Assembly (NCBI RefSeq): GCF_000153105.1
Contig: NZ_CH672376.1
Coordinates: forward strand, 1,627,804 to 1,691,803
Source: Blastopirellula marina DSM 3645
GTDB lineage: Bacteria; Planctomycetota; Planctomycetia; Pirellulales; Pirellulaceae
DNA: 64,000 nt
Reading direction: 5' to 3'
Shown here: positions 52,108 to 61,749 of the stretch, one piece after another
Layout of the letters: each line of letters starts with the position of its first letter
Position numbering within the stretch: position 1 is the first letter of the stretch
Notes under the pieces: model-generated
The model's database searches: none
Told to the model about the DNA's origin: nothing
What the model saw: the letters and a program-made list of their open reading frames with translations, nothing else
Translations under genes and position numbers: made by a program

Positions 52108-52725
52108 TTAAACGTCTCGCAGTCGCAGCACCGATTGGCGCGCACGCGCCAGAAAATCATTCTTCGTTTCCCCTTGCTCCAACCAGATCGGAGGACCAAA
52201 TACGACGCGGCTTAGCATCGGCACCGGCAGGTATTCGCCGCGAGGCAAAATGCGGTTCATATTGTCCATGTAGACGGGCACCAATTCCAGATCAGGTCGC
52301 TTCTTATTCAGATAATAGATGCCGCTTTTGAACTCGCGAATCTGGCCGCTGTCGCTATGACCGCGCGTCCCTTCCGGAAAGACGATCAGCGAATATTGGT
52401 CGCCGATCTCCCGAATCATCAGGTCGACCGGGCTTTGATGAACTTTGATTTTGTCGCGGTCGATCAACATCGCGTTCAGCGAACGGGCCAGATGACGACG
52501 GAACCAACCACGCGACCAATAGTCTTTGGCGGCGATCGGACGTGTGACCTTACGAACATCCGGAGGCAGCGACGCCCAAATTACGATCGGGTCGAGATGG
52601 CTCGTATGATTCGCGAAATAGACCCGCTGACACGTGTCAGGCTGACAGTCGACCCAGCGCACGCTCGGGCCTGCGAATACCTTCGCCAACGCCGCCAGAA
52701 ATGGTGCAGTGAGATTCAGGTCCAC
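52108..52725 (-). CDS. plsC: 1-acyl-glycerol-3-phosphate acyltransferase
   Basis: A 205-aa PlsC-family acyltransferase producing phosphatidate. The HX4D motif is NHTSHLDPIVIW near residue 40, and FPEGTRGHSDSG is the glycerol-phosphate-binding block. The start is a GTG; no clear ribosome-binding site precedes it. Located directly before cdsA, whose substrate it makes. Other PlsC-fold acyltransferases are possible alternatives. Confidence 0.85.
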   Translation of the reverse strand: MDLNLTAPFLAALAKVFAGPSVRWVDCQPDTCQRVYFANHTSHLDPIVIWASLPPDVRKVTRPIAAKDYWSRGWFRRHLARSLNAMLIDRDKIKVHQSPVDLMIREIGDQYSLIVFPEGTRGHSDSGQIREFKSGIYYLNKKRPDLELVPVYMDNMNRILPRGEYLPVPMLSRVVFGPPIWLEQGETKNDFLARARQSVLRLRDV

Positions 52726-52856
52726 GGCAAAAATTCAGGCGGCCAGTCCATCTACCGCCGATCACGATAAGGGAAATGTCGACGCCTCTATCGTATCGCG
52801 CGGCCCTCGGTTCCGATAGTCCGCTGATCCGGCGTAAGGTCTGTAATTGAGGGATG

Positions 52857-54065
52857 TTACGCAGTCGACGCAGGATTTTCGGCATATCCGGATCGGGAGC
52901 TCATTGCTGCGGATTCCGGGTATTTCGCCGAATAGACCGACTCGATCAGCGATTCGTAGCCGCCGACCATCGTTTCGAGAGAGCCGTAGCCGATCGCTTT
53001 GTCACGCGCCGATTTTCCCATTTGCCGCATGCGAGCAGGATCGGCCAGCAACTGTCGCATCGCTGCGGCGACGGCGGACAAGTCGCTGGCCGGGTAAAGC
53101 AATCCGTTAGCGGGGTCATCCACCGCTTGCGGGATGCTGCCGACACGCGGAGCGACGATCGGCAGTTCGACCGACATCGCTTCGAGGATCGAAACAGGGC
53201 TCGCTTCGTTTTTGGACGTAAGCGCAAACAGGTCACACGCGGCCAACAGCTCCGGAATATCGCTCCGGCTGCCGGTCAGGATCACTTGCCGTTGGACATT
53301 CAACTCGCGACATTTCGCTTCGATCGCCGGGCGCTCGGGACCATCGCCGACGATCAAAAATCGAGCTTCCGGCAGCGTTTCCAAGACCTTCGCCGCCGCC
53401 GTCACGAAAAGACGATGGTCTTTCTCGGGACGCAGCGCCGCGACGATGCCGCACACCGGGGCGTTCTCGGCGATTTGCAACTCGCGACGTAATTTGCGAC
53501 GTGCTTCGACATTAGGGCGGAAGCGAGCGGTGTCGATGCCGTTGCGTATGACGACCACCTTCGACGGCGGAAAGCCTTCGACTTCGACCAGATGTTTTCC
53601 GTGAGGATCGGCGACGCCGATAAAGCGATCGGTAATACCGGTCAAACGACGATTGAGCCAATTGATCGAATCGGGCCACCCGGTTGAATGAATCGCTGAA
53701 GCGATCACCGGCACGCCGGCCAGATAAGCGGCCAGGCGCCCCCAAAACATTTTATCGCCGGCGCCGACAGTGACGATCGCATCGATCTGCCGCAGGCGAA
53801 ACAGTTCAACCATGCGGGGCAAGACTCGCAGATCGTACTTGCCGCTCAGCAAATGATCGAAGGTCGGAATTTCGTGACTCAGTTCTTCGCCCAGCGGGCC
53901 GCGCTGTTTGGTGCAACACAGCTCGGGCGCAAAACGTGTGCGATCGAGTCGGCGAATCAGGTTGACCAACAACGTTTCGGCGCCGCCAACCGGCATGCTG
54001 GTGGTGATAAACATCACGCGCAGCGGGCCGCGGCGGTCGAGCGGTTGGCGAAAGTAGCGGCTCAT
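52857..54065 (-). CDS. GT4-family glycosyltransferase
   Basis: A 402-aa GT-B retaining transferase. The N-terminal domain begins LRVMFITTSMPVGGAETLLVNLIRRL. The C-terminal domain has GIVAALRPEKDHRLFVTAAAK, LIVGDGPER, ILTGSRSDIPELLAACDLF and EASPVSILEAMSVELPIVA, matching the E-x7-E motif of Glycos_transf_1. It probably adds a sugar in exopolysaccharide assembly. The ATG overlaps the flippase stop by 4 bp, so the genes are coupled; upstream codons in the same frame are non-coding. Confidence 0.9.
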   Translation of the reverse strand: MSRYFRQPLDRRGPLRVMFITTSMPVGGAETLLVNLIRRLDRTRFAPELCCTKQRGPLGEELSHEIPTFDHLLSGKYDLRVLPRMVELFRLRQIDAIVTVGAGDKMFWGRLAAYLAGVPVIASAIHSTGWPDSINWLNRRLTGITDRFIGVADPHGKHLVEVEGFPPSKVVVIRNGIDTARFRPNVEARRKLRRELQIAENAPVCGIVAALRPEKDHRLFVTAAAKVLETLPEARFLIVGDGPERPAIEAKCRELNVQRQVILTGSRSDIPELLAACDLFALTSKNEASPVSILEAMSVELPIVAPRVGSIPQAVDDPANGLLYPASDLSAVAAAMRQLLADPARMRQMGKSARDKAIGYGSLETMVGGYESLIESVYSAKYPESAAMSSRSGYAENPASTA

Positions 54066-55618
54066 GACGCGTCTCCGGGACTCGCGGTACTGGGGCCGCT
54101 GGCATAACGTTTTCGGAGCATGGCGACTCCATTCAGGATCTGATGTTTTTCGTGGTTTGACAAAATCGTATGACCCACCCAGGCTTGCCAAACGCAGACG
54201 ATCCAGATCGGCGCTGCGATCAGCAGGCCAAAGCCCAAGGTCATCGGCAGCATGACCGCCATCCAGGTCGACGAGTCAACCTCCATGCCGAGCCGCTTGC
54301 AAAGCGAGAGTCCGACGCAAAAGGTAATTCCGTTCGAGACGGCGGTCGCGAGCACGGCGCCCTCTAGTCCTAACCGCGGGAGCAGCAGGAAGTTCAAACA
54401 GATATTGAAGGTCAAGCCAACGGCATAGAGCAAGCTGACCAGCTTCGCTTTCTCGGCGCAGTAGAGATACAGCAACGTCAAACCGCCGATGCTGCTCCAG
54501 GCGCACGAAGCGACCGTCCACGGCAGCACCGCCAAACCGCCGTCATACTTGCCGTTGAAGACGACAGCAAACAGCCAAGGCGCTGCCAACAAGATCACCA
54601 CGCCGCCGCCGGTAAAGACCAAGGAGCCAAGCTTGACGATCAGATTGGAGCTTTCGCCCACTTCGCGCCGTCGGCCCGCTTCCCAATCGGCCGAAAGGTG
54701 CGGCAACAACACGCCGATCACCAAGCCGGAGACGGAAGCCATCAGCCAAGGGACGACGCGGCTACTGTGATAATTAGCGACTTCGGACGCCGCTTGCTCT
54801 GGCGAAAAACCGCCGAAGTGAACGATCATGTAACGATCAACCACCAGGAACAAATTGGAGAGCAGATTCGCAACCCACATCCAGGCGGCGAACGGCGCCA
54901 GCTTCGCCCAGAATTCGCGATTGGTCGTGATCTCGGTCTCGCTGGGAAGCAAGCGATATTTGCTCAGCAAGAAGAAGCCGCCGAGCACGAACGTCACCGC
55001 ACAGGCGATCCCATACGAGAGAATCACGGCCATCGAAGTCGCTTCCCAGAATTGGATCAAACCAAGTCCGACGACGGCGAAAATCAGGCTGTTCACAAAC
55101 TGCAAGACCGACACGACGCGCATCTGACGCATGCCGATGAACAGCTCAATCAAGTAGTTGAAGCCCACAACCGCCGCCAACGTGATCGACGCGGCGACAA
55201 TAGTGTTGTACGACGTCGTCTCGTTGAACAGCATCTGAGCCGCTTCGCGATTCCAGATGACCAGCGAAATGCAGCCGATGGTCGCCAGCACCAGCGAGAC
55301 GATCCCGGTTCGCTTCAAAAAGGTGCGTAGCTGCTGACGTTGATTGTAATACTCGACGTAGCGGCCAAAGGTTCCTGGTACGCCCAAGACGACCAACGGG
55401 CCGGCCAGCATTAAAAAGCCGAACAGCAAATCCCACTGACCCAGTTGCTCTGGCGAGAGCCAGCGGCAAAACAGGACGCCGCGGACGAAACCGACAAGCC
55501 GCTGGACGACCGTAAGCACGGCCAGCAGCACGAGACTTTCGGCAAGCGGAGTGGCCGAGATCGTCGTCTTCTTGGTGTTGGATACCGAATTGGAAGCGGA
55601 CGTAGCGCCGGCGCTCAT
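54062..55618 (-). CDS. Polysaccharide flippase (Wzx/oligosaccharide transporter family)
   Basis: A 518-aa membrane protein with about 14 hydrophobic segments. N-terminal LAESLVLLAVLTVVQRLVGFV, RGVLFCRWLSPEQLG and later WANLLSNLFLV and SRVVPWLMASVSGLV fit the MOP/polysaccharide synthase family. It should flip lipid-linked repeat units across the inner membrane. It overlaps the deacetylase by 4 bp on one side and the GT4 gene by 4 bp on the other. Confidence 0.85.
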   Translation of the reverse strand: MSAGATSASNSVSNTKKTTISATPLAESLVLLAVLTVVQRLVGFVRGVLFCRWLSPEQLGQWDLLFGFLMLAGPLVVLGVPGTFGRYVEYYNQRQQLRTFLKRTGIVSLVLATIGCISLVIWNREAAQMLFNETTSYNTIVAASITLAAVVGFNYLIELFIGMRQMRVVSVLQFVNSLIFAVVGLGLIQFWEATSMAVILSYGIACAVTFVLGGFFLLSKYRLLPSETEITTNREFWAKLAPFAAWMWVANLLSNLFLVVDRYMIVHFGGFSPEQAASEVANYHSSRVVPWLMASVSGLVIGVLLPHLSADWEAGRRREVGESSNLIVKLGSLVFTGGGVVILLAAPWLFAVVFNGKYDGGLAVLPWTVASCAWSSIGGLTLLYLYCAEKAKLVSLLYAVGLTFNICLNFLLLPRLGLEGAVLATAVSNGITFCVGLSLCKRLGMEVDSSTWMAVMLPMTLGFGLLIAAPIWIVCVWQAWVGHTILSNHEKHQILNGVAMLRKRYASGPSTASPGDAS

Positions 55619-56502
55619 GCCATCACTCCCGTCGCTTCTGTCGCATAACGAGGAGCAGCATGTTTTTCGACCAGCGTCTCTGGCGTATAACGGGGAACCG
55701 ACAGTTTGCGCGGATCAATCGTGAGCCAGTTGCGCAGCCGCGCCAGTTGCGGATCGCCATGGATGCGTTGCAGATGGAACGGATCGTCCCCCGGCAGATT
55801 GTAACCGCCGTAAGCAGAGCAAACGCCCAGCATTCCTGCTTCACGGCACATTTCAAACGCACGGTCATTCAGATTTTTGGGCAAGCCGTACGGAAACGCA
55901 AAGTAGCGAATCGGTTGTCCCACGGCCGCGGCCAGATCGCGCGTCGCTGTGACAACTTCGTCATACAATTGTTCTTCGTTATCGATCGAGCCCAGGTCGG
56001 CGTGATAGCGCGTATGGGCGCCGATTTCGACGCCAGCTGCAGCCAAGCTCCGAATTTGCTCGAGCGTGTTGACCGGCGCTTGAAACGGCGCGTTGGCCTC
56101 ATGGGGAAATGGTTTTCCGGTCATGATGTTGCCGGTGCTGACAAAGTAGGTGAACGGGATCTTTCGCTTGATCAACAACGGCAGCGCTTGTTCGCAGTTC
56201 TCGGCGTATCCGTCATCAAAGGTGATCGCCACCGCGGGACGCGGGTTGTAGCGCAGCTCGATCCGCCGCTGCGCTTCTTCCAGTGAAACAAATTCAAAGT
56301 TAGCGCCGATCCAGTCGATTTGCTCGGTAAAGCCGCGATTGGAAATCGTCCAACTGCTGGGGTTGTCATCGGCGACGCGATGATAGAACAAGATCATCAC
56401 CGGCGACAAACCGACGCGGGATCGCAACCGATTCCAACGACGTCGCCAAAGCCACGTCGCGCCGTAATAAAGATCGATCAGCCGCTCTCGCAAGGTAGTC
56501 AT
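55615..56502 (-). CDS. Polysaccharide deacetylase
   Basis: A 295-aa NodB-domain protein that removes N- or O-acetyl groups from sugars. Motifs are ITFDDGYAENCEQALPLL (the D-D pair), IGAHTRYHADLGSI (H-x3-H), and IRYFAFPYGLPKN (the RxFAFPYG block). It has no signal peptide, unlike many peptidoglycan deacetylases, and sits in the exopolysaccharide group. Confidence 0.9.
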   Translation of the reverse strand: MTTLRERLIDLYYGATWLWRRRWNRLRSRVGLSPVMILFYHRVADDNPSSWTISNRGFTEQIDWIGANFEFVSLEEAQRRIELRYNPRPAVAITFDDGYAENCEQALPLLIKRKIPFTYFVSTGNIMTGKPFPHEANAPFQAPVNTLEQIRSLAAAGVEIGAHTRYHADLGSIDNEEQLYDEVVTATRDLAAAVGQPIRYFAFPYGLPKNLNDRAFEMCREAGMLGVCSAYGGYNLPGDDPFHLQRIHGDPQLARLRNWLTIDPRKLSVPRYTPETLVEKHAAPRYATEATGVMA

Positions 56503-56535
56503 TGCACTTTTTGGAGGTTAGTCCCCACGGTCGAT

Positions 56536-57645
56536 TTAGTCGGCCGCAGATATGTTGAGCCCGCTTTTGACCCAGTTCTTTACTTCTTGACCGGCCAGCC
56601 ACAGACCGTGCCGGACTTTGGCGGTCGCCCGATTAGGAGTCGCTCGCAAGTGAACGCATGGCCGCGGGGTCGCGCGCCAGTGAGCTTTGTAAGGTTCGTC
56701 GCCGCGGAGGAAATCAATCGCGGTATTCCCTTGCTCGATCGCGCGGCGAATGATGGCCGCCTGCATCAAGCTGCCGGGGTCCTCGGTGAGTCGCTGGGGA
56801 TCGACGCCGGCTTGATAACAGAATGGAATGTGATCACCGAGAAAATGAATCTCGGCGGCGATCGCCGCACCATCGAGATCGAGCCAGAGGATTTCGCACT
56901 TGCCGATCGAGATCATCTCGGCCGTCGCTTGCCGTAAAAACTGATCAAACTGCGGCGATGCGAAGCAGCCTGGCTGGCCCAGACTGCGGCGGCGTCGCAT
57001 ATGCAAGTCGATCAAGATTTCCATCGCCTTCGGCATCTCGGCCAGTTGGCTGCAGACGTGCAGTTGGGCGCGATCGGTGTCGAGGGTCCGCTTGAAAAAG
57101 CGGCGGATTTGCTTGCGATGCGATTTGGACTGTGAAGCCTCGTACTCCGCTTGGCTGGCGGGAAGTTCCAAGCGCCAGCATTGCAGCGCTTCGCGCTGGT
57201 GCAGCAGGTTCTCGTCCGCTTCCAGACCATTGCGTAGTAGTGCGAAGCCTTCGTCATCGGCGGCGATGTTTTCCAGTTCCAGCAGATCCCAGTTGTCGGC
57301 CGGCGAGGTCGCCGCTGCGGTCAGCCATTGGGCGATAGCCGCACAAACGGCCGGCAAGTCATCCGGCGTCGCTAACACGCTGCAGTAGTCGGTGCAGATT
57401 TCGCCGTCACCGATCAGACGTAGCGTAGCGCCTTTGGCGGCCGAGCGCGTGCGGTAGAGCGGTAACAGTCCGGCCAAGCGATCGCCGTCGTAGGCGGCCA
57501 CGAGGTAAAGGTCGCTGGGCGCATAGTTTTCGCACCAGGGGATCAGCCACTGGGGACGACGAAACGGAACTCCGCGGACCAGCGGCGACCAATCGATCGC
57601 GCTGGAGGTGAGGTCCGCCAAGGTAGTAAGGCGTTCGACGCGCAT
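56536..57645 (-). CDS. GNAT/FemAB-like (CelD-type) acyltransferase
   Basis: A 369-aa protein with the double-GNAT appearance of CelD/BcsL-type enzymes: ADWRPLVRG-like DWSPLVRGVPFRRPQWLIPW near the start, LLELENIAADDEGFALL, SKSHRKQIRRFFKRTL, LPAEIHFLGDHIPFCYQAGVDP and DFLRGDEPYKAHW, the last typical of family C-termini. Such proteins act in exopolysaccharide modification. It is first in the leftward group, 33 bp before the deacetylase. Confidence 0.82.
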   Translation of the reverse strand: MRVERLTTLADLTSSAIDWSPLVRGVPFRRPQWLIPWCENYAPSDLYLVAAYDGDRLAGLLPLYRTRSAAKGATLRLIGDGEICTDYCSVLATPDDLPAVCAAIAQWLTAAATSPADNWDLLELENIAADDEGFALLRNGLEADENLLHQREALQCWRLELPASQAEYEASQSKSHRKQIRRFFKRTLDTDRAQLHVCSQLAEMPKAMEILIDLHMRRRRSLGQPGCFASPQFDQFLRQATAEMISIGKCEILWLDLDGAAIAAEIHFLGDHIPFCYQAGVDPQRLTEDPGSLMQAAIIRRAIEQGNTAIDFLRGDEPYKAHWRATPRPCVHLRATPNRATAKVRHGLWLAGQEVKNWVKSGLNISAAD

Positions 57646-58054
57646 GCTATTTCCAAGCAGGGTGGGGCTTATCGTCAGGGCGTCGTTCGATTTCGGAAAC
57701 GCCGTGCAGATATACAACAATTCGCCATGGCGACCTAAATGCAAATCGAAATCGCAAAATGGCGCTCGCGGCATGTTGCCGAAACGCAACAGCGGCGTTT
57801 CGCCGAATCATCACGTGGCGAAAAGGCAACGCCGATTGGGCGTTCCTCGCTGCATTTTTCGCCGCTTTTGCGCTAGTAAGTCGCTGACAGATCACGACTT
57901 AAGCATGTCTTTCTCCGTCAGCTCGCGAATTTCGGCACGCTGGCTGCAATATCAATCTGGCACGAACTGGGTTGGAGTTGACCAAGACGCCGCCAAGTAA
58001 GGCTGCGTCGGGGTCGCTCCTGTATCGTGATTTTTTTCCCACCGGCTATTCGCC
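57646..58054. other. Divergent intergenic region of exopolysaccharide genes
   Basis: About 400 bp between two divergent exopolysaccharide groups, with both promoters presumably here. A hairpin with 8-bp arms (CGAAACGC/GCGTTTCG) lies at 57780-57802. ORFs across it look like chance. TGGCAC near 57959 is followed by TTGG at the wrong spacing for sigma-54. Confidence 0.5.
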
Positions 58055-59536
58055 ATGATTGACCCTCTCAGAATCCTCGCCGTTCTCGTATCCCACCGTT
58101 ACCGCTGGATCGTACCGGCCGCCGTCATCACCATCGCGGCGGTCGGTTTTGCTCTATTGAAGCCGAAGATGTGGTCGGCGACGCAGACCTTAGTGCTGCG
58201 TGAAATCTCGATCGGCGGTCTCGACCGCCCTGGCGCTTTCGCGCGTCCTGAAGATATGAAAACCGCGCAAGAGACGATCCAAACAATCGCTCGGTCGCGA
58301 GAAGTCGTCACCCATACGCTCGCCAAAATCGGTCCTCCGCCTCCCGGTTGGTTCGGAGCGTCGAAGACAGAGTGGCCGACCGCGGATGACATCGCCGCCT
58401 ATCACAATTACATCTCAGTTAGTTCTCCTTCCGGCACCGAGTTTGGCACGACAGAAATCTTCTCGATTCATGTCGAGGCCGAATCGCAAGAACGCGCCGC
58501 GATGTTCGCGACGACGTTGTGCAACGAGTTAGACTCAAGACTTGAGCAAGTTCGCGATCACAAAGCGAGCAGCGTTGTCGCCGAACTGGAAGAAAGCGAA
58601 CGCTTGGCGGCCAGCGTGCTGAACATCGCGACCAAGAAACTCTCGAAGTTGGAAGGGGATGTCGGCAGCGATCTGGCCGAACTTCGCATCTTGAACGAAT
58701 CAGGCTCGGGAGACGGCAATTTACGACAACAATTCGTTCAAGTCGAAGCCGAGCTGCGCGGCACGCGCGATCAGCAACAGTCGAACGATCAACTGCTTTC
58801 GCTGCTGGAAACGGCGGCGGAAAACCCGCAAGAGCTGCTCGCAACCCCCAATAGTTTGCTCGACTCGCAGCCTGCACTGCGGCGTCTGAAAGACGGCCTG
58901 GTCGATGCGCAGCTACGCACGGCCGAACTGCAAGGGACGCGAACGGCGGATCATCCGGCCGTGCAATCGGCGCTCCAGTCCGAGGAAGAAGTACGCGATC
59001 ATCTCTTTCATGAAATCGCGATCGCCGTTCGCGGCATGAAAGCGGAACGAAGCGTGTTGCAGCAACGCATTGAGGGATATACCAAACAGCGAGACGAAGT
59101 CCGCAGCCGGATGGTTCACCTGGCCGAAGTTCGCGCGTCGTACGGAAACCTCGAGAGCGAAGTCCGCCAGCGCAGTGAAACATTGGCCGAAGTGCAACGC
59201 AATCTGGCCGACGCGCGTTCTTCGCTGGCGGCCGCTCATGCAACCAGTTTGCTCACGCGGGTCGGATTGCCCGAAGTCAGCGATTACCCGATCGGCCCCA
59301 GCCGTAAGGTGATCGTCGCCGCCGGACTGTTGGGCGGATTGACCTGCGGACTGGGGCTGCTCTTTCTGACCGTCAATCCTGCAGATCTGGAAGAACCGGC
59401 CCAAGTAGAACTTACGGCCAATGGCACGATCAACGGAGTGAAGAATGAATTGACCCCGCCGCCTGTCCGCAAACTATCTTTCACCGACGCTTTGATCCAA
59501 CTCGCCAAACGAGGATCGCAGACAAGCTCGCGCTAG
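58055..59536 (+). CDS. Wzz-like polysaccharide co-polymerase
   Basis: A 493-aa chain-length/export protein: N-terminal membrane helix (YRWIVPAAVITIAAVGFALL), a long helical and coiled-coil periplasmic domain (residues ~60-410, with MKAERSVLQQRIEGYTKQRD and ASYGNLESEVRQRSETLAEV), and C-terminal helix PSRKVIVAAGLLGGLTCGLG. The second helix is followed by a short tail with no Walker A or Tyr-kinase domain. It likely controls chain length with the polymerase encoded next. Confidence 0.82.
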   Translation: MIDPLRILAVLVSHRYRWIVPAAVITIAAVGFALLKPKMWSATQTLVLREISIGGLDRPGAFARPEDMKTAQETIQTIARSREVVTHTLAKIGPPPPGWFGASKTEWPTADDIAAYHNYISVSSPSGTEFGTTEIFSIHVEAESQERAAMFATTLCNELDSRLEQVRDHKASSVVAELEESERLAASVLNIATKKLSKLEGDVGSDLAELRILNESGSGDGNLRQQFVQVEAELRGTRDQQQSNDQLLSLLETAAENPQELLATPNSLLDSQPALRRLKDGLVDAQLRTAELQGTRTADHPAVQSALQSEEEVRDHLFHEIAIAVRGMKAERSVLQQRIEGYTKQRDEVRSRMVHLAEVRASYGNLESEVRQRSETLAEVQRNLADARSSLAAAHATSLLTRVGLPEVSDYPIGPSRKVIVAAGLLGGLTCGLGLLFLTVNPADLEEPAQVELTANGTINGVKNELTPPPVRKLSFTDALIQLAKRGSQTSSR

Positions 59537-59581
59537 AGCTGCGCGGCCTGTGTTGTTGGCCCCACTCGCATTGAACGTTTC

Positions 59582-60982
59582 ATGACCATTATCTACGCCA
59601 TCTTGGCGATCGCCGGCCTCCTATGGGGAACCATTTGGATGATCCGCGGGTCGCTGCTGCATGGTTGTATGGCGCTGCTGGTCGCGACGTCGACGTTTGG
59701 GGTTCTCTTTTTCGAGTTCAAAGCCGGCATCCATCTGTCGCTCGATCGTCTGGCGTTGATCGGTCTGGTCGGCGCGTTTGTCGTGCAGTGGAAGCTGGGG
59801 AGAGTTCAGCTTCGCTCTTGGATGACGATTGACTATGTGATCGCCGCGCTGATGGCGGTGATCTTTATCAATAGCTGCTTCTTGCCGTGGGGAGGAGAGT
59901 CGCTGGTCATTCAGCATTTTCTGAATGGCTATCTGATTCCGCTCACGTTGTATGTGATCGCGCGAAACTTGGATTACACCGAGCGCTCGGTGCGTCATAT
60001 TTTGATCTTCTTGGTTGTCTTCGGCATTTATCTGGCGACGACCGGCGTGCTGGAAGGGCTGGGACAGTACAGCTTTCTGTTTCCACGCTACATCGCCGAT
60101 CCTAAGATCGGGCTCCACTTTGGTCGTGCTCGTGGTCCGATGGTGCAGTCGGTCAGCTACGGCGTCTATCTTTCGACCTGCTTGTTAGCCGTTTGGATTT
60201 TGCGCGACCACGTCAGCGCTAAGTGGCGCACGGCGCTTTATATGTTGCTTCCTCTCTTTTTGGCGGCGGTCTTCTTCACCAAAACGCGAACCGTTTGGCT
60301 GGGCGCCGGCGGCAGCTTGCTGATCGTCCTGTGGCTTACGTTGCAAGGTCGCGCTCGCGCAATTGTGATCGGCGGACTTTTCGCCGCGGCGCTGTTGGGC
60401 GGACTGACCAAAATGGACGGCATCATTGGACTGAAGCGCGAAGGGACCGTGCAAGACACGCGAAACTCAGTCAGCATGCGGGCCAGTTTCGCCTACGTTT
60501 CTTGGCAAATGTTTCTTGACAGTCCGATTGTAGGGCATGGGTTTACGCAGTTCAAAGAAGCGAAGCTCGACTACTTGGGAGATCGCAAAGTCGATCTGAT
60601 TCTCGAATCGATTCGTGACTACGACCATCACAACACGTTTCTTAGCATCCTGGTCGACTTGGGGATCGTCGGGTTCATCCCGTTCCTGGCGATGTACTAC
60701 TACTGGACGCGCGACGCATGGCGATTGGCGCACCGGGAAGAACCTCCTTGGGCGAAGTCGCTCGGCGTTCTGTTTCTTGGCGTGATCGTGATTTCGTGGA
60801 TGCAGATGTTTGGGCACGAAATTACCTACACGCCGATCGACCATCTACTGATCTTCTGCGTCGCCGGAATGGCGATGGGAATCAAGCAACAATTCGATCC
60901 GGTCGTTGCTGTTGATCCCCGCCTGGCGAGGGCGCCCAGCCGACAACAACCGACGACGACTTTAGAAAGAAGAACGACATGA
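59582..60982 (+). CDS. O-antigen/exopolysaccharide polymerase or ligase
   Basis: A 466-aa protein with about 11 hydrophobic helices and a Wzy_C-like region: RARGPMVQSVSYGVYL, FFTKTRTVWLGAGGS, IVGHGFTQFKEAKLDYL and YDHHNTFLSILVDLGIVGFIPF. The H-N-x-x-L pattern followed by a helix is typical of O-antigen ligase/polymerases. It polymerises or transfers repeat units outside the membrane. Stops within the next gene's ATG (4-bp overlap). Confidence 0.85.
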   Translation: MTIIYAILAIAGLLWGTIWMIRGSLLHGCMALLVATSTFGVLFFEFKAGIHLSLDRLALIGLVGAFVVQWKLGRVQLRSWMTIDYVIAALMAVIFINSCFLPWGGESLVIQHFLNGYLIPLTLYVIARNLDYTERSVRHILIFLVVFGIYLATTGVLEGLGQYSFLFPRYIADPKIGLHFGRARGPMVQSVSYGVYLSTCLLAVWILRDHVSAKWRTALYMLLPLFLAAVFFTKTRTVWLGAGGSLLIVLWLTLQGRARAIVIGGLFAAALLGGLTKMDGIIGLKREGTVQDTRNSVSMRASFAYVSWQMFLDSPIVGHGFTQFKEAKLDYLGDRKVDLILESIRDYDHHNTFLSILVDLGIVGFIPFLAMYYYWTRDAWRLAHREEPPWAKSLGVLFLGVIVISWMQMFGHEITYTPIDHLLIFCVAGMAMGIKQQFDPVVAVDPRLARAPSRQQPTTTLERRTT

Positions 60983-61746
60983 CCCAGCGTGTGAAGTTGT
61001 TCGGCGTCGAAATCGACGCGTTACGCATGACCGAAGCCGTCCGCCAGATCTGGCGACAGATGGATTCGCCCGAAGCGACGACCGAGTATGTGGTCACGCC
61101 GAATGTCGATCACGCGGTTCTGCTGCAAGGGAATTCGCAGCTGCAAGCGGCGTATGAACAGGCGCGGTGGGTGTTGGCGGATGGTTGGCCCGTGGTCTGG
61201 GCGTCACGATTGTTAGGGCAACCGCTGCCGGAACGCGTGACCGGATCGGACCTGGTGCCGGCGATGTTTGCAGCCGCGACCGAAGCAAAGCCGCTGTCGG
61301 TCTTCCTGCTGGGCGCAGCCGCCGGAGTGGCGCAGCGAGCCGCGGCGAATATTGAGCAGCGTTGGCCGCATGTTACGGTCAGCGGCGTCTATAGCCCGCC
61401 GCTAGGCTTTGAATATGACGAAGCGGAAAATGATCGAATCATCGAGATGATCAACGCCGCGGCGCCGCAACTGCTAATCATCGGGCTCGGCGCGCCTAAG
61501 CAAGAGCTATGGATTGCGCGACATCGAAAAAGACTAAAAACCAAAGCGGCGATCTGCGCCGGAGCGACGATTGACTTTCTTGCCGGAGAGAAGCAACGCG
61601 CGCCCCGCTGGATGCAACAGGTCGGGCTCGAATGGCTGCATCGCATGTTAGTCGATCCACGCCGACTAGTGAAACGTTACGTCCGCGACGCGGTTGTCTT
61701 TCCGACGCTCGTTTGGCGCGAATGGCTGCACGTCGGCGCGACATAA
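60979..61746 (+). CDS. WecG/TagA/CpsF-family glycosyltransferase
   Basis: A 255-aa GT26-family transferase that acts on lipid-linked sugars on the cytoplasmic face. VVTPNVDHAVLLQGN (catalytic Asp in TPN-x-DH), RWVLADGWPVVWASRLLG, RVTGSDLVPAMF, LFLLGAAAGV and IIGLGAPKQELWIARH are signature blocks. Ends before the palindromic element shared with hemDE's 3' side. Last gene of the rightward exopolysaccharide group. Confidence 0.9.
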   Translation: MTQRVKLFGVEIDALRMTEAVRQIWRQMDSPEATTEYVVTPNVDHAVLLQGNSQLQAAYEQARWVLADGWPVVWASRLLGQPLPERVTGSDLVPAMFAAATEAKPLSVFLLGAAAGVAQRAAANIEQRWPHVTVSGVYSPPLGFEYDEAENDRIIEMINAAAPQLLIIGLGAPKQELWIARHRKRLKTKAAICAGATIDFLAGEKQRAPRWMQQVGLEWLHRMLVDPRRLVKRYVRDAVVFPTLVWREWLHVGAT

Positions 61747-61749
61747 TTT

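Noticed and set aside
57950-57980. Possible sigma-54 promoter in the exopolysaccharide region
   Set aside because: TGGCAC is followed by TTGG 8 bases later rather than TTGC at 5, so the spacing and -12 element are wrong.
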